Shown here: piece by piece, positions 45,642 to 56,750 of the stretch | Numbering within the stretch: position 1 is the first letter of the stretch | How the letters are laid out: the number at the start of each line of letters is the position of its first letter | Made by a program: the position numbers and the translations under genes | Origin: Cerioporus squamosus | Lineage: Eukaryota; Basidiomycota; Agaricomycetes; Polyporales; Polyporaceae | Length of the DNA: 64,000 nucleotides | Reading direction: 5' to 3' | NCBI GenBank assembly: GCA_022592435.1 | Contig: JABYQS010000083.1 | Span: forward strand, 101,115 to 165,114 | Notes under the pieces: model-generated | Seen by the model: the letters and a program-made list of their open reading frames with translations, nothing else | Database searches by the model: none | Told to the model about the DNA's origin: nothing

Positions 45642-46836
45642 GGTTTGGAGGCCTCTGTGTACGCGGTACGAGTGGGCATCAGCTCTGCAGCCTCGGGGAG
45701 TAGGCTGAACATCGACAGCACTTACCGGCGGCGGTACGTTCGTTACTTTCCCGCTGCGACGTGAAGGTCGCTGACGGCAAGTGCGCTCCCAAGTGCAGGT
45801 GCGCTTAAGAGTCGGATGCGGATAGGTGTCAGCCGCTCCGCAACTCGCACTCAAGCAGGCAGAATCGGGTATGTGACTCACAGTTTCGCAGAACGAGGTG
45901 CTCGTTCAGTTGAGGGGAATGCAGGACTCGCTAGTGTTGTACTAGTAGTACAAGGGCCTCCACGGCGAGAAGCACGAGGCGGTACATGAGGTTACTGACG
46001 AGCATCGTGCGCAGTACCGTCGCTATGCCATCAGTCAGGATGGCGGCCGTGCGAACGCGTCACTACATGGCTGTACTGAGGAAGGAAAGACTCCGAGGAC
46101 TCAAGAGAACTTTGAGGAAGAGCGACGGCCAGCGTGCCTCGGTTCTTGCGCTCGAGGATGCCGCCGGAGTCCTTGATCATAATCGACAAGTGTAGTGAGG
46201 ATAGCTGGTCGGCGGTGGTCGCAATGGCATGGTCGGCAACCTGTCTTGATCTGCGAAGAAGACCGTCAGCGGATACGGTGGGACATGCGCTCCTTATCCG
46301 ACACACCTTCGCACGTCTTACTACTGCACATGATGATGCGATTGCGATTGTAGGTGGCACTGGCAGACGTCGACGACGGTAAGCAGGAGTGAGCCTCTTG
46401 TGGTGTCGTCTCGTTCGTCCGCCATGCACAACAGCGAGGAGGGCGTTCCATGCAGAACCAGTGGGATGCGCTGGGTCGGACGCTGTCCTGCGAGTACATA
46501 CTGGGTGAGTGAGAACATTAGTGCATCGCATGCGATCGCAATAGCTTACCATAGCGCACTTTCCAAGCATTCTCCTTGCTTCAGCGAACTTCGAGGTCTC
46601 CCTGAGGCCCTCAATACATATTGCCAGTGGTAGTGATCGTCATGTCATGTTGACTCCAGGAGATCCTCTGGATCATGCCAGCATGGAAAAGGTCGCACTG
46701 ATGGTTTTACAGACCGGTTCTTTCATCGGTCCAGACCGGGTGAGGCGGTGAGTGATTCAGAGGTGAACGTGGTGAGGTGGTTGAGTTTAACCCACCGTAG
46801 GAGTCAAGCATTGAATGGTACCTTCGTATCATATCC
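45642..46836. other. Intergenic region without recognised gene
   Basis: Holds the promoter of HET copy A. A possible upstream exon for that gene (minus, about 45,730-45,890, ending at a GTAAGT donor) does not give a consistent phase and was not used. Confidence 0.5.
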
Positions 46837-48312
46837 GTGGGAAAGCTGTTTGTTACTAGGAGCTTAGGACGCCAGCCACAGTCAGTCTCCTCTTCCTCCC
46901 CCATCGTCACGATCTGTATATATCTATATCTCATCTACTTCGTGACTTCCAGATACTTTGAGCGAACGATCGATGGCAGACTTGGCGTTGTCCCAACCGA
47001 AATCACGGAAGCCATCCTTGACAACCTGAACGACGATCAGTCCTCGTTGAAGGCTTGCGCTCTGGCATGCAGCGCATGGCTTGCCTCCACCCGCCCTCGC
47101 CTGTTCCACAAATGCACCATCACCACCAAGGAGAGGACCCGGGAGGCTGCGGCGTTCTTTGCCTCCAACCCTGAGGTCGCGGCGCACATCCGACACCTCG
47201 ACATCAACCGAGGTCAGAACCGCGATAACTGGATCGACCTCGCGGACGTGGAGAGCTTGCTCAGTGCCCTCCCATCGCTTCGCTCGCTCTCAATCTCCAA
47301 GATATCGCTGGACGTTCCGAGCGGGCGCAATGCTGAGCCGCTGGGCCCGCCTCCCAAGCTCGGCGCGCTCGACGAGTTGAGTATCAAGTCTTCCAATCTG
47401 TCCACGTACCAGTTCGAGACGCTCTTCCGCCTCCTGAGCCTTTTCACCGAGATCCACCGTGTCGAGCTAGTCCGCACCGACAGGCCCCTCGTTGGCGACG
47501 AGGACGACCGGTTCAATTCCATCGGAGATCCCTCCGATCACATCAAGATCGCACACCTGTCCGCGCTCGACATCCCTCGGAGGGTCGTGCTCAAGCTCCT
47601 GACGCTCACCGAGAGCGCGAGCTCGCTGCAGACGCTCTGGTACGACGACCGGCACCTCGACTGGAACGTCTCCGACGACCTCGGGGCTCTCTTCGCCGCC
47701 ATCGGTCCGCGCAGGAGCCTCCGCCGCGTCATCTTCGGGCCCTTGCAAATCTTCCTACTTCCTCCGTGGGGCCCACCCCAGTGGATGCCCGACCACATCA
47801 CCGGACGTGAGTCGTCTCTACATCTATCTTGTCGTGTGGCCGGGACACTGACCGTGCATCGCACTTAACCGAATCGCTCATCCGAATCGCCATTAGCTGA
47901 CACGCTCCCGTGGGCGTCTCTGAACTTCTCCCGCTGCGAGGCCCTCGAGGAGTTCAACCTGCGCACGCGCGCCATTCTCGCGATCCATGCCAACCTATTC
48001 GCGACCTTACCTGCGAGCGCGAAGTTTGTCCGCATCACGCTGGTTGGAATCCGCGACATGCCGGCGGGCCACGTCCACCTCGGCCAGTGGGTCGAGTTCG
48101 ACCAGCTCTTCTCTGCAGTTCGATTCCGGCACCTCACGCTCGTGCTGGACTGGTCGCACGCGCGCGCGACGATATCTGAAGACGTATACACGAATATTCG
48201 GAGTTGGGCGGATGGTATGATGCCTCGGCTCAAGGCGCAGGGGAGGCTGGTCGTCACTGACACGCCTCGGGACTGGTGGAGTGAGTGGACGTTATGTCTT
48301 TCGTTGCGTTGA
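46837..48312 (+). CDS. F-box protein of a different subfamily
   Basis: Model join(46837..47806, 47897..48312), 461 aa. The F-box-like region reads VPTEITEAILDNLNDDQSSL, then KACALACSAWLASTRPRLF, typical of Agaricomycete F-box proteins of the SCF pathway. LRR-like segments follow (SLLSALPSLRSLSISKISLD, LTESASSLQTLWYDDR). The C-terminal LPWASLNFSRCEALEEFNL and WADGMMPRLKAQGRLVV are common in this group. The intron is 90 nt. The N-terminal ~50 residues before LGVVPTEI (with a hydrophobic IVTICIYLYLIYF) are atypical; the true start may lie further in or behind an unseen intron ending near 46960. It is unrelated to the five-copy family. It lies between the two HET genes. Confidence 0.78.
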
Positions 48313-49672
48313 GACATAGCTCACCGTCCATCAGAGTACTGAAGATTGTCCCTCGTCATTTGTTGGATACCGAGAGTGGCAGTGTACGATGCTATTGTAT
48401 AATATGAAATATGACTCAGACAGGATGCCTTCAGACTTCAGTGACGTCAAGCGTCTCGTATGACTTCAATCTCGATTCGGCGCCTATCTCGCGTCGCATC
48501 CTGCCCAGCTCCTTCTTCAATCTTGACCATCGCCTCCTACCCACGAAGGACCTTGTGAATTACCTTGCGACCAGCTTGTGTGATTGCTTGGTCACTCAAG
48601 TCAACACCACAACCACTCGCTCAATATCGACCTTAGCTGCATCGCCCACACGCGGCAAATGATCGTCCCGGCTCTGAACGCACGCTGTTGACCGCACGTC
48701 CATTTCCTGTCGAACACTACGCTGAACGGTATGTTCTTACTGCAAGTGTTTGTTTGCGCCGGTGTTGCTGAAGAATGCGATCATAGAGTGCTTGACACGG
48801 GTGCCAGAGCCCCAGAGCTCCACGCGCTATCCGATCGAACCCAGCTTGGCCGGACTCCGACGCTCGAGGCTGAAGCAAGCTATGTCCCCGGTGGATATCT
48901 GTGATAAGGTCCACCTTTGCCCCTCGGGAGGTGAGAAGCTCCTTGATCTACACATACGCTTGTCTGATCGTTGCCAGCACCGTTAAGAGGGGCCTGCTGT
49001 GCATCCTATGACTCTATACATCCGAGAAGATCGGCCCTCTATCTCCCTCGTCATATCGTACCCGAGCAGGCGTGGGAGGCAGTCAATGCTCGCATAGCGA
49101 CGAATGAACCGAGGATGTCATTGGTCTCTTCCTGCACTGCCTCCCGATTCTACCTGCATATGCCGCGCCCCAGGGATGCACCTCAACATTTGCAGCATCA
49201 TCTGAAGCGCAACCCCTCTTCGATGCACTTACGAGGCTCAACAAACGACTCCTCGCGACAGTGTAAGTACAGGGCTAAATCTACCTGGAGTCGGTCATAC
49301 GCTGACATTCTCACTGCCTTGTCACTAGTGGGCGTCTCGATCGATTAGGGCTGTGCGTGGGCTTCCATGACTTCCATGGTATTTGGGTCGTGTCGCACAT
49401 ATAACATCCACGGCGGCATGCCTCCTCCGAGTTCGTTTTTCTCCTTGTACTCTCCCTCTACCTGTAAGTGACAGACCCGTTCCGCCGATACAAGAATCTG
49501 AAGGACATCACAGCTGGAGCGACGGGCTCGTCGCGAGCGCACGCTGGACTCTGTCCATCTGAATTTCACGTCCTGGCGACGTGTCAGATTATCCGGGCAG
49601 TAAGTCCTGCTTCAGTTGTTCTTCCTTCCGGCGTATGTTTGATGGGAACTTATGCCTACAGGTCCTTATGAG
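48313..49672. other. Intergenic region upstream of HET copy B
   Basis: No supported gene. A CAG/GT junction at 49662 just before the HET start suggests a possible upstream non-coding or short coding exon. Confidence 0.45.
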
Positions 49673-51742
49673 ATGTGGCTTCTGAGCACGGGCCGTGCTG
49701 AGCTCCGCTTTTTCGTCTCACCGGAAGATGTACCTGAACCTGGCTACGCTGCCCTGTCGCACGTCTGGGACGCGGAGGAACAGTCGTTTCAAGATCTCCA
49801 GGCCCTTCGTGCCGAATGCGATGTCTCGGGCCACAATCCGCGCGACCTCGTCTCGGAGAAGATTCGCCGGTGCTGCGAGCTCGCGCAAAGACAAGGCTAC
49901 GCCTGGCTCTGGGCCGACACGTGCTGCATCGACAAGTCGAGCAGCGCGGACCTCTCCGAGGCTATCAACTCAATGTTCCGCTACTACTCTCTCGCGGACG
50001 TCTGCTACGTCTATCTGAGGGACGTTCCAACCGAGGACGCCTTTGTAGGAGACTTCACTGGCAGCTCACCATTCCGGGATAGCCGCTGGCATCGGCGGGG
50101 CTGGACGCTGCAAGAGCTTCTCGCCCCATCTGTCGTCTTCTTCCTCTCTGCCTCCTGGGAGTGCCTCGGGTCGAAGGCCGATCTCGCGGAACAACTCGAG
50201 GAGGCCACCGGCATTCCGCAGTCCGTCCTTCGACTCCAGACGAAGCTCGGGGACATCAGCGTCGCTCAGCGCATGTCCTGGGCTGCGTTCCGACAGACGA
50301 CGCGCCCGGAGGACGAGGCGTACTGCTTGTTGGGCATCTTCGACGTCAATATGCCGACGCTGTATGGCGAGGGGCGGAGAGCGTTCCAGCGCTTGCAGGA
50401 GGAGATTATGAAGCGAAGCACCGACACCACGCTCTTCGCATGGGGCAGGCGGTTCGACTTCGGCCAACTTCAACAGACTAATGAATCAGTCCCCTCCGGC
50501 CTATTCTCAACTTCCCCGTTTCCGTTTCGTGCCTGCGCTGGACTGGTCTTTCGGGAGCGGTCTGCTGGTAACAAGTCTGTACGTGGAACTTGACAAGCGA
50601 AGTATGTCCCCAATGCATAACTGATGTTCTCCCTTTGTCAGCCTATCCCGCGATCCCGCAAGACAGGAGGAGGCCCTGTGACGTTCTCGATTACTCCCCA
50701 TGGAGTCCTGGTCCATGTCCCGATCGTCGAGTACCGAGGACGGACGTTCGCTGACCTCGGCTGGTCTGAGAACGGGCAGCGCGTCATGTTGACTCTCGCG
50801 CAGCGCCGTCGCGGAGATTCCGACCTGTCATATCCGATATACAACATCTGTGGAGAGTATCGCCTCGTGCGCATCCCCGCTGCCAAACAGAAGGGGTGTT
50901 CCCTCCTCAAAGCCGCCTCCATACGCACAACGTGGAAGAACATCTACCTCTCCCACCGTCCGGCGCACACCCCTGTACAGTCTTCTCTTCCCGCTATCCC
51001 TATCAACCACTGTGTTGCTGCACCGTTCAGGTTCCCCGAGCGCCGCATCGCGAACTTCGCTCGTCTCGCCAACGGCAGTCTCGAGTCCATTCAGAACGCG
51101 GTACTGCCTTGGGAGGGCGATCCGCCTACCACATTCACGTTCCGCATCACCAACATCAACTTCCTTGTCATCACAGTCGGGAGATGTACGGCTCCGATCA
51201 CGCCATCTTTCCGCAAAGACCGGCCCCCCGCTGCCATGTGGGCGAACATACAGTGGAACCCGGCTGAGGACGCAGCGCTCTCCAACGTTCCTGTGCATGA
51301 TTGCGCAACGGATCATGTCATGGATTGGCGGGACCTGAAGAAGACCTTTGTGCTCCTGCCTGAGGGTACCGCCAGAAAGAGCTACAAGTTCTTCACGCTG
51401 TCGTTCACCCGATGCCCGCTCAGCAGCTCGGGGACTCTCATCTTGGACGTCTCGGTCGAAGAGCGGTTCTCCACACGTTGCCCCTGCCAATCTTACCCCT
51501 ATGCTTCGTACTCATCCTCGACAAGCACTCTTGCTTCAGTGTGTTCGTCGTGCTGGGGCGATGTTCACGAGTTGAGCTCCAATCTTCCGAGAGGCGGCGT
51601 CCCCCACGATCTTCGCAAGCTTGAGGAATATGCTACGGAAGTCTCCCGATGTCCTGTTTCTACTTCGCCTCCAGCGTCTCCTTCGAGCATCGTATCATTC
51701 AAGCGCATCATCCGCGCTTTTGGGCATTGCTCTCGAACATGA
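49673..51742 (+). CDS. HET-domain protein, copy B
   Basis: Model join(49673..50578, 50642..51742), 668 aa, intron 63 nt in phase 0, as in copy A. HET-domain motifs are intact: YAALSHVWD, EKIRRCCELAQRQGYAWLWA, DTCCIDKSSSADLSEAIN, SRWHRRGWTLQELLAPSVVF, EDEAYCLLGIFDVNMPTLYG. The C-terminal region matches copy A up to SSGTLILDVSVEER, then departs: instead of PVDDWVVYAL there is an unrelated Ser/Cys-rich tail of ~80 residues to the stop, probably because the original 3' end was lost or a terminal intron is missed. HET proteins act in non-self recognition and programmed cell death. An ATG at 49652 in frame is a possible alternative start. It is oriented opposite to copy A. Confidence 0.85.
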
Positions 51743-52428
51743 TGTGCAGGTTGATGCCCCCGGTCGCCTCCTCCTCGTCGTGTCATCATGAGTGATATAC
51801 ATCTAGATTTGCATGGTCTATACTGTGTAGGACGATATGATTACTTAGCGTGTATGTTGTATTCCTCATTGTACTCCCGCATGCGTCCTGCACCTCGTGT
51901 AACATAGTCAATGATTATCATGCTCCTTTCATCTCTTCCACCTCCTTGAGTTGCTTGCACCTTGAGCTTACTTACCACTGCTAAACTCGTTTCGCGCTTG
52001 TTTATGTCGAGCCCGATAGTTGACCGCGTCCACGATGACCGTTGGTGCAAGACCCCGACGAAACCCTACCGCCCTCATCAGCCTTAGTGCTAGAATGCCC
52101 AATCGCGCGATGCACGTCAGGTCCAACGCGAGTACATACTGATACTCGTGATAGTAGCTACCCTTGTGTCGACGGAAAAGAACATGATGATCCTCGTGTT
52201 TAGACAAACGAGTACGACCTGTTGACGGGAGCGAACTTCACAATTGATACATGGACTTTGATGAAAGGACTATGTGATTGAAGAAAAGTACAATCCGGGT
52301 ACAGAATCCATGCGACAATCACAATGCAGAAACAGAGAGCAAGTCGATAACACACGGGGACGCAGTCCAACAAAGCGAAGGCGAGTAAAAGAGGGGACAT
52401 ACGAAACGTTATGATGGCAATAGAGAAC
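51743..52428. other. Convergent intergenic spacer
   Basis: This is the 3' flank of HET copy B and of the next minus-strand gene. No feature is recognised. Confidence 0.55.
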
Positions 52429-53210
52429 TCAACAAGGATAATTCAAGCCCTGCGAAGACACGTTGAGCAGCAAGAACGACCAGCTTAAGAGGAGACGCAC
52501 CACGCCTCGAAGCCCTGCCCGATCGTACCACCACAGCAATTCTGACTGGATTCCAGCGTCCTCTATCGCGTAGTCGATAGCGTCCATCGCGTCATTCAGT
52601 CCGACATCAGCGTCGATCTCGTCCATCCGTTCGTCCGCCTCGATGTTCGTGTATAGCGCGAAGAGCACGTCGTGGATCTTGCTGAAGGGGAGCACATGAA
52701 GCAACTTGACACCCGCCTCATGCTCGAGATGCTTCCTGACCGCCAAAGATGCGCATTTGTCGAGGTAGTAGAGGAGCTCATCGTCCTGTGCATCTGTCTC
52801 CGACAACGCGCCGTACCGCACGTATGTCTTGCCCAGCTTCTCGGTGAGGTATTCCTGAAGCGGCATCTTTATCTTGTGGTACTCCGCGTACTTGATGAGG
52901 TCGCGCCATGAGAATGCCCAACCGTAGGCAAGACGTGGTCCGTCCACGAGGCATCTAGGACCGACTTCGTCTTCTCCGATCACAGGCCGCGGGTGGAATA
53001 GCTTGTAGAGCCTGTCCCACTTCTGTAGCAAATACTCATAAGTGACAGACGATAAACGGCCAGAGTCGCACGAACCGCCGCCTGTGCGCGTTTCGCTCGT
53101 TCGGTGAAGGTCCAAGGCAACCCCGACTCGACCAACGGGTCGGGGTCATCGTCGATCTCGAACAAGTACGCGTCTTCCGGATACTGGGTCGAGTGCAAAT
53201 CAGAGGGCAT
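52429..53210 (-). CDS. Hypothetical protein, 242 aa
   Basis: Model complement(join(52429..53022, 53076..53210)); the two long open segments join in phase through a 53-nt intron (GTTCGT donor, CTACAG acceptor). The N-terminus is acidic (YLFEIDDDPDPLVESG). The middle is rich in aromatic and basic residues (KWDRLYKLFHPRPVIGEDE, FSWRDLIKYAEYHKIKMPLQ), and an acidic helix-like region follows (DEIDADVGLNDAMDAIDYAI). The end is hydrophobic (VVRLLLSWSFLLLNV) and could be a tail anchor. Codon use and charge pattern look like a real protein, but I do not recognise the family. Confidence 0.6.
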
Positions 53211-55911
53211 GGTGTGATTGAGTCGATGAAGGAGACGGCGGACGGGGGGGCTCCTCTTCCTGTGACCACCACCAGCTGGTCTTTTCCCACGCTCTCTGGC
53301 TCTTGGAGCGGCCAGAACGTGCGGAGTATCTGCCCCCTGAACGATCCCGTAGTCTGAAAGTAGCCTTGAAAGGACTGTTGAAGGGTACAGAGTTATCTTG
53401 GAATGAATGAACGCTGCGAACGCATGATCTGAGCCCTACCTATGTGCGCTGGCGCTTTAGACGCCCGTAACGCGCAGGCACGATGAGCAGGCACGAAGGG
53501 CCCCTCCGTGCACATGAAATGCAGACAAACGCAACACGTCGCCGCCGGCACCACGACCGAGCCCTCGTCGCGGCGAGTAGAAGGCCGCTGAAGGACGTTA
53601 GAGGCAAAATCGACCTCTGCCAGCACGGTAATTGACGCCCACAACTGACATGTCAGCTTGATGACACTTCCGGCGCCCACTAACTGGGATCCACAGGGAT
53701 CTCCACATGTGCTAGTCCCCCGAGAGCAGGACAGGCTTAGAAAACATATATATATCGACATGTGCACATGCGTAGTCTCCTCGGCCCGCCCGCCAACCCT
53801 CCCTCGCCTACGGGCAACATTCGCGGAGCCGATTACACTCGCTACTACTTAAGACCGGTGAAACCACTGAAACCATGCCATGTCTACATCCCTACCATCC
53901 CCACCTCATACCTCCACGCCCCAGGTGTCCACTAGACCATCCAAACAACACCAATGACCACTGGGGCAAGACAGGACGGTGCTTCGCGCGATTCGCGGTC
54001 GCGACGGAACGAGCCCTACACGTTGAATGGACGAGTCGGAGGAGATGAGGCATGGGTGCTCGCATGGTGGAAGGATCAGAGGGAGGCCCGCAGCCAGAGA
54101 AGCAACGAGGAGGCGGAGACGGTGCACATCTACAAAACGCATGTCAAGCCGTCGAGCCCCCTTGCGGTCGGAAAGCACGCCAGAATCCTTGCTATGCCGC
54201 GATCCACACCGACAACGCCAGGGACGAACTTGCACGACTACCAAGCATACGATCCGCACGTTGCTGGAGTAGTGGTGGGCATGATGGTGGAGGCAGGAGG
54301 ATGGATGACGGTAACAATACAAAATCTGTGCAACGGAAATGCAGTACAACAGGTGGAACTGGAAATCGTCTATGTACCAGACGAGATGGTGCAGGGCGAG
54401 GAACCTTTGCGAGCCGGAGCGAGCCAGGATGGGGCACCCAGGAGTTGCCGCTGGAGTGCATCGCGCACCTCGGCGTACGCGGGCTTGGCGAGGATGGAGG
54501 ATGGGGCGCTCAGGGCGGGCAAGGAGTCCCGACGGAACCTGCGGTCCGATGCGGAGATGGGATGTGGAGGACACGGGCGGGACAACACGGAGGAGAGGAA
54601 AGCCTCGGACGGGAGACACGGATGACCGGGACGCCATGTGGCGCGGAGGCGTGCGGGTTAGAACCTCCGCCAGGCATAGCTGGAGGAGGACCACGAAGGC
54701 CCTGGGGAGTGATGGCGACGCGGGTAAGGAAGGAGGAGCCGAAGAAAGGGCTCGAGGGAGCGCTGAAGCTACACCTATGGCTCAGATACGACTGGGCGAG
54801 GTAGTAGGACAGACTTACGAATGCGAGCGACTCTCCGATGGAGGCATGGACCACCTGTGATGTGCCGGGCTGTTTGACGAATAGCCACGACGGCGACGTC
54901 TCCTAGGAAGCGTCGAAGGGAACAGAAAGCCTGAGGACGATTGAGGTGAACTTCCGAAAGGAAGGCAGTCAGTTAAGGTGTGACATACGTACCTGGTTGT
55001 TAGGGGCCAGCGCAAGGGAAGCGAAGGAGCATGAATGGGTGGCGGCCCTTGCGGCCACGGGGAAACGACCGACGAAAACCTGCGCAGCTTTGGCAAACGA
55101 GAGGTACGAGACCGAGCGCGCGCGACGAGACAGCAAGAGACCTGACTCGGAGGAGCAAAGGACGGAAGGATGCGGGAACAAGTCGAAGATGGTGACACAG
55201 CTGCCAAGCGAAGCGGAAACGACGACGTGGCGGAAGTGGCCGTGTCAGCCTGGAGAAGTGCACCTGAATAGGGAAAAAGAGGGCGCCGCGTAAGCGCACG
55301 CGCCAAATACAGACGCTGAAGAACTTCACCAAACTAAGCAGCTGGAAGTCCTGCGCTGGTCTGCAGACGACCTGCACCTCGCCGCGCTCGCTCGCCCACC
55401 CTCGGCTTCGCCCACCCGACGACCACATCGCTACGCCGACCACGACAAGGCAAGACGCCGCGCTCGATGTGGCAGCGAACAGGCAGGCTGTCGCGCCGGC
55501 AAGCCTCGACAGCCACTGAGTACGCGCGAGCACCCGCTTTGCCTCCCTCTCTCTCCTCTTCCCCCATCTTGCTGTCCGAACCCGCTGGCACACTGCTCAG
55601 TACTCTACTGCTCGCGAACGCAACACCCGACCACTGAGCTACGACACGTCCTCGCTACACGACGACAACTACGATGGACACATCTGCACGCACAAGACCC
55701 GCTCTAGGACTTCCGTCTGAGCACGGAGGGACGTTTCCTGCGCCGACGAGCGGGATTACGGCAGCGATGTCCCTGTGGCAAGTGAGGATGAAAGGACGGT
55801 ACAGGAGGCGAGAGGAGCACTAGGTGAGGGCGAGCGGGAGACGGGGCAGATGTATCGAGGCGAGGTAAGCCCAAGCCCACCCCTCACAGCGTATAACGGC
55901 GGCAAACGAGT
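53211..55911. other. 2.7-kb region upstream of LINE ORF1
   Basis: No recognised gene. From about 53.9 kb the plus strand becomes purine-rich (GGA/GAG), as in LINE leader regions, so the LINE may begin near 53.9 kb, but no boundary can be proved. An acidic reading frame (SEDERTVQEARGALGEGERE) at 55,750-55,860 could be an out-of-frame remnant of ORF1's N-terminus. A short AT dinucleotide run (ATATATATAT) is at about 53746. Confidence 0.4.
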
Positions 55912-56398
55912 ATGCAGAGCGTGGTCAGCAGTACGCTGCCGTCCAGCTCCCCTCTCCCTTTCCCTTCTACCGACGACCCTTCCAACAATGCCGCGCCAGG
56001 CCCCCTCGAGGACGGCGAGGTCCGGGATGTCGCGACCCCACCGAGCAACCAGCAGCAGACACGCAGCCGGAACGCATCCTGGACTACGCACGAGCAGGAT
56101 ACCCATACGAACGTGCGGAACGCGCCCCCTACTCATCCCTCCACCAACTCTCATCGCAAACGCCACTGGGGCGGCTCACAAGGCTCCGAGGAGCAAGCCA
56201 GATCTGTCCGGCTAGGCTGTATCACGGGTGTACAAAACCCGCGCAGGTTTCGGCGGGTGTCACATGCGGGTACGGGTACGGGTCACAGTCAAGCAGACCC
56301 GTGACTGACCCGTGACCCGTGCACGGGTTTTGGCACCCGCAAGATTGGGCCGCCAAACGGCTCAACCTAGACATCTCACGACGCTTCATATACCGTTA

Positions 56399-56421
56399 GA
56401 AAGCTACGTTTCGTAGCTTTC
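56399..56421. repeat. Hairpin, 10-bp perfect stem
   Basis: GAAAGCTACG, TTT loop, CGTAGCTTTC, inside the hAT-like element. Confidence 0.85.
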
Positions 56422-56705
56422 CAGCGATGTATGACGCGTCGCGAGATGACCGCTAGAAATGGCACTATGGCCCATTGAAGGTCAACACAGGGGGGATAAT
56501 GGAGGTGCTGTAGGTCGAAGGATAGTTAGTGTATCTAGGAACGAATGGTACCATGCAATTACCATGGACTGGGAGAATAAGCAGGCCAAATTGCATAGAG
56601 AACGGACGGAAGTTTATGCAGTTATGGCCGCTTTACTGTGCAGCCGCAGGGCGCTCCAGTAAACTGGCCATATCTCCCGTGAACACGCGTGTATGACGTT
56701 GACAA

Positions 56706-56750
56706 AGGGCTCGTTCGAAAGCGGCGTTCGATGGCTTTCGAACGAGCCCT
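56706..56750. repeat. Hairpin, 17-bp perfect stem
   Basis: AGGGCTCGTTCGAAAGC, an 11-nt loop, and the exact complement, inside the hAT-like element. Such subterminal or internal hairpins are common in MITE-like elements. Confidence 0.9.

Noticed and set aside
53906..54694. 262-codon minus-strand ORF
   Set aside because: Composition reflects a purine-rich plus strand; no domain or splice logic, and it overlaps the probable LINE leader.
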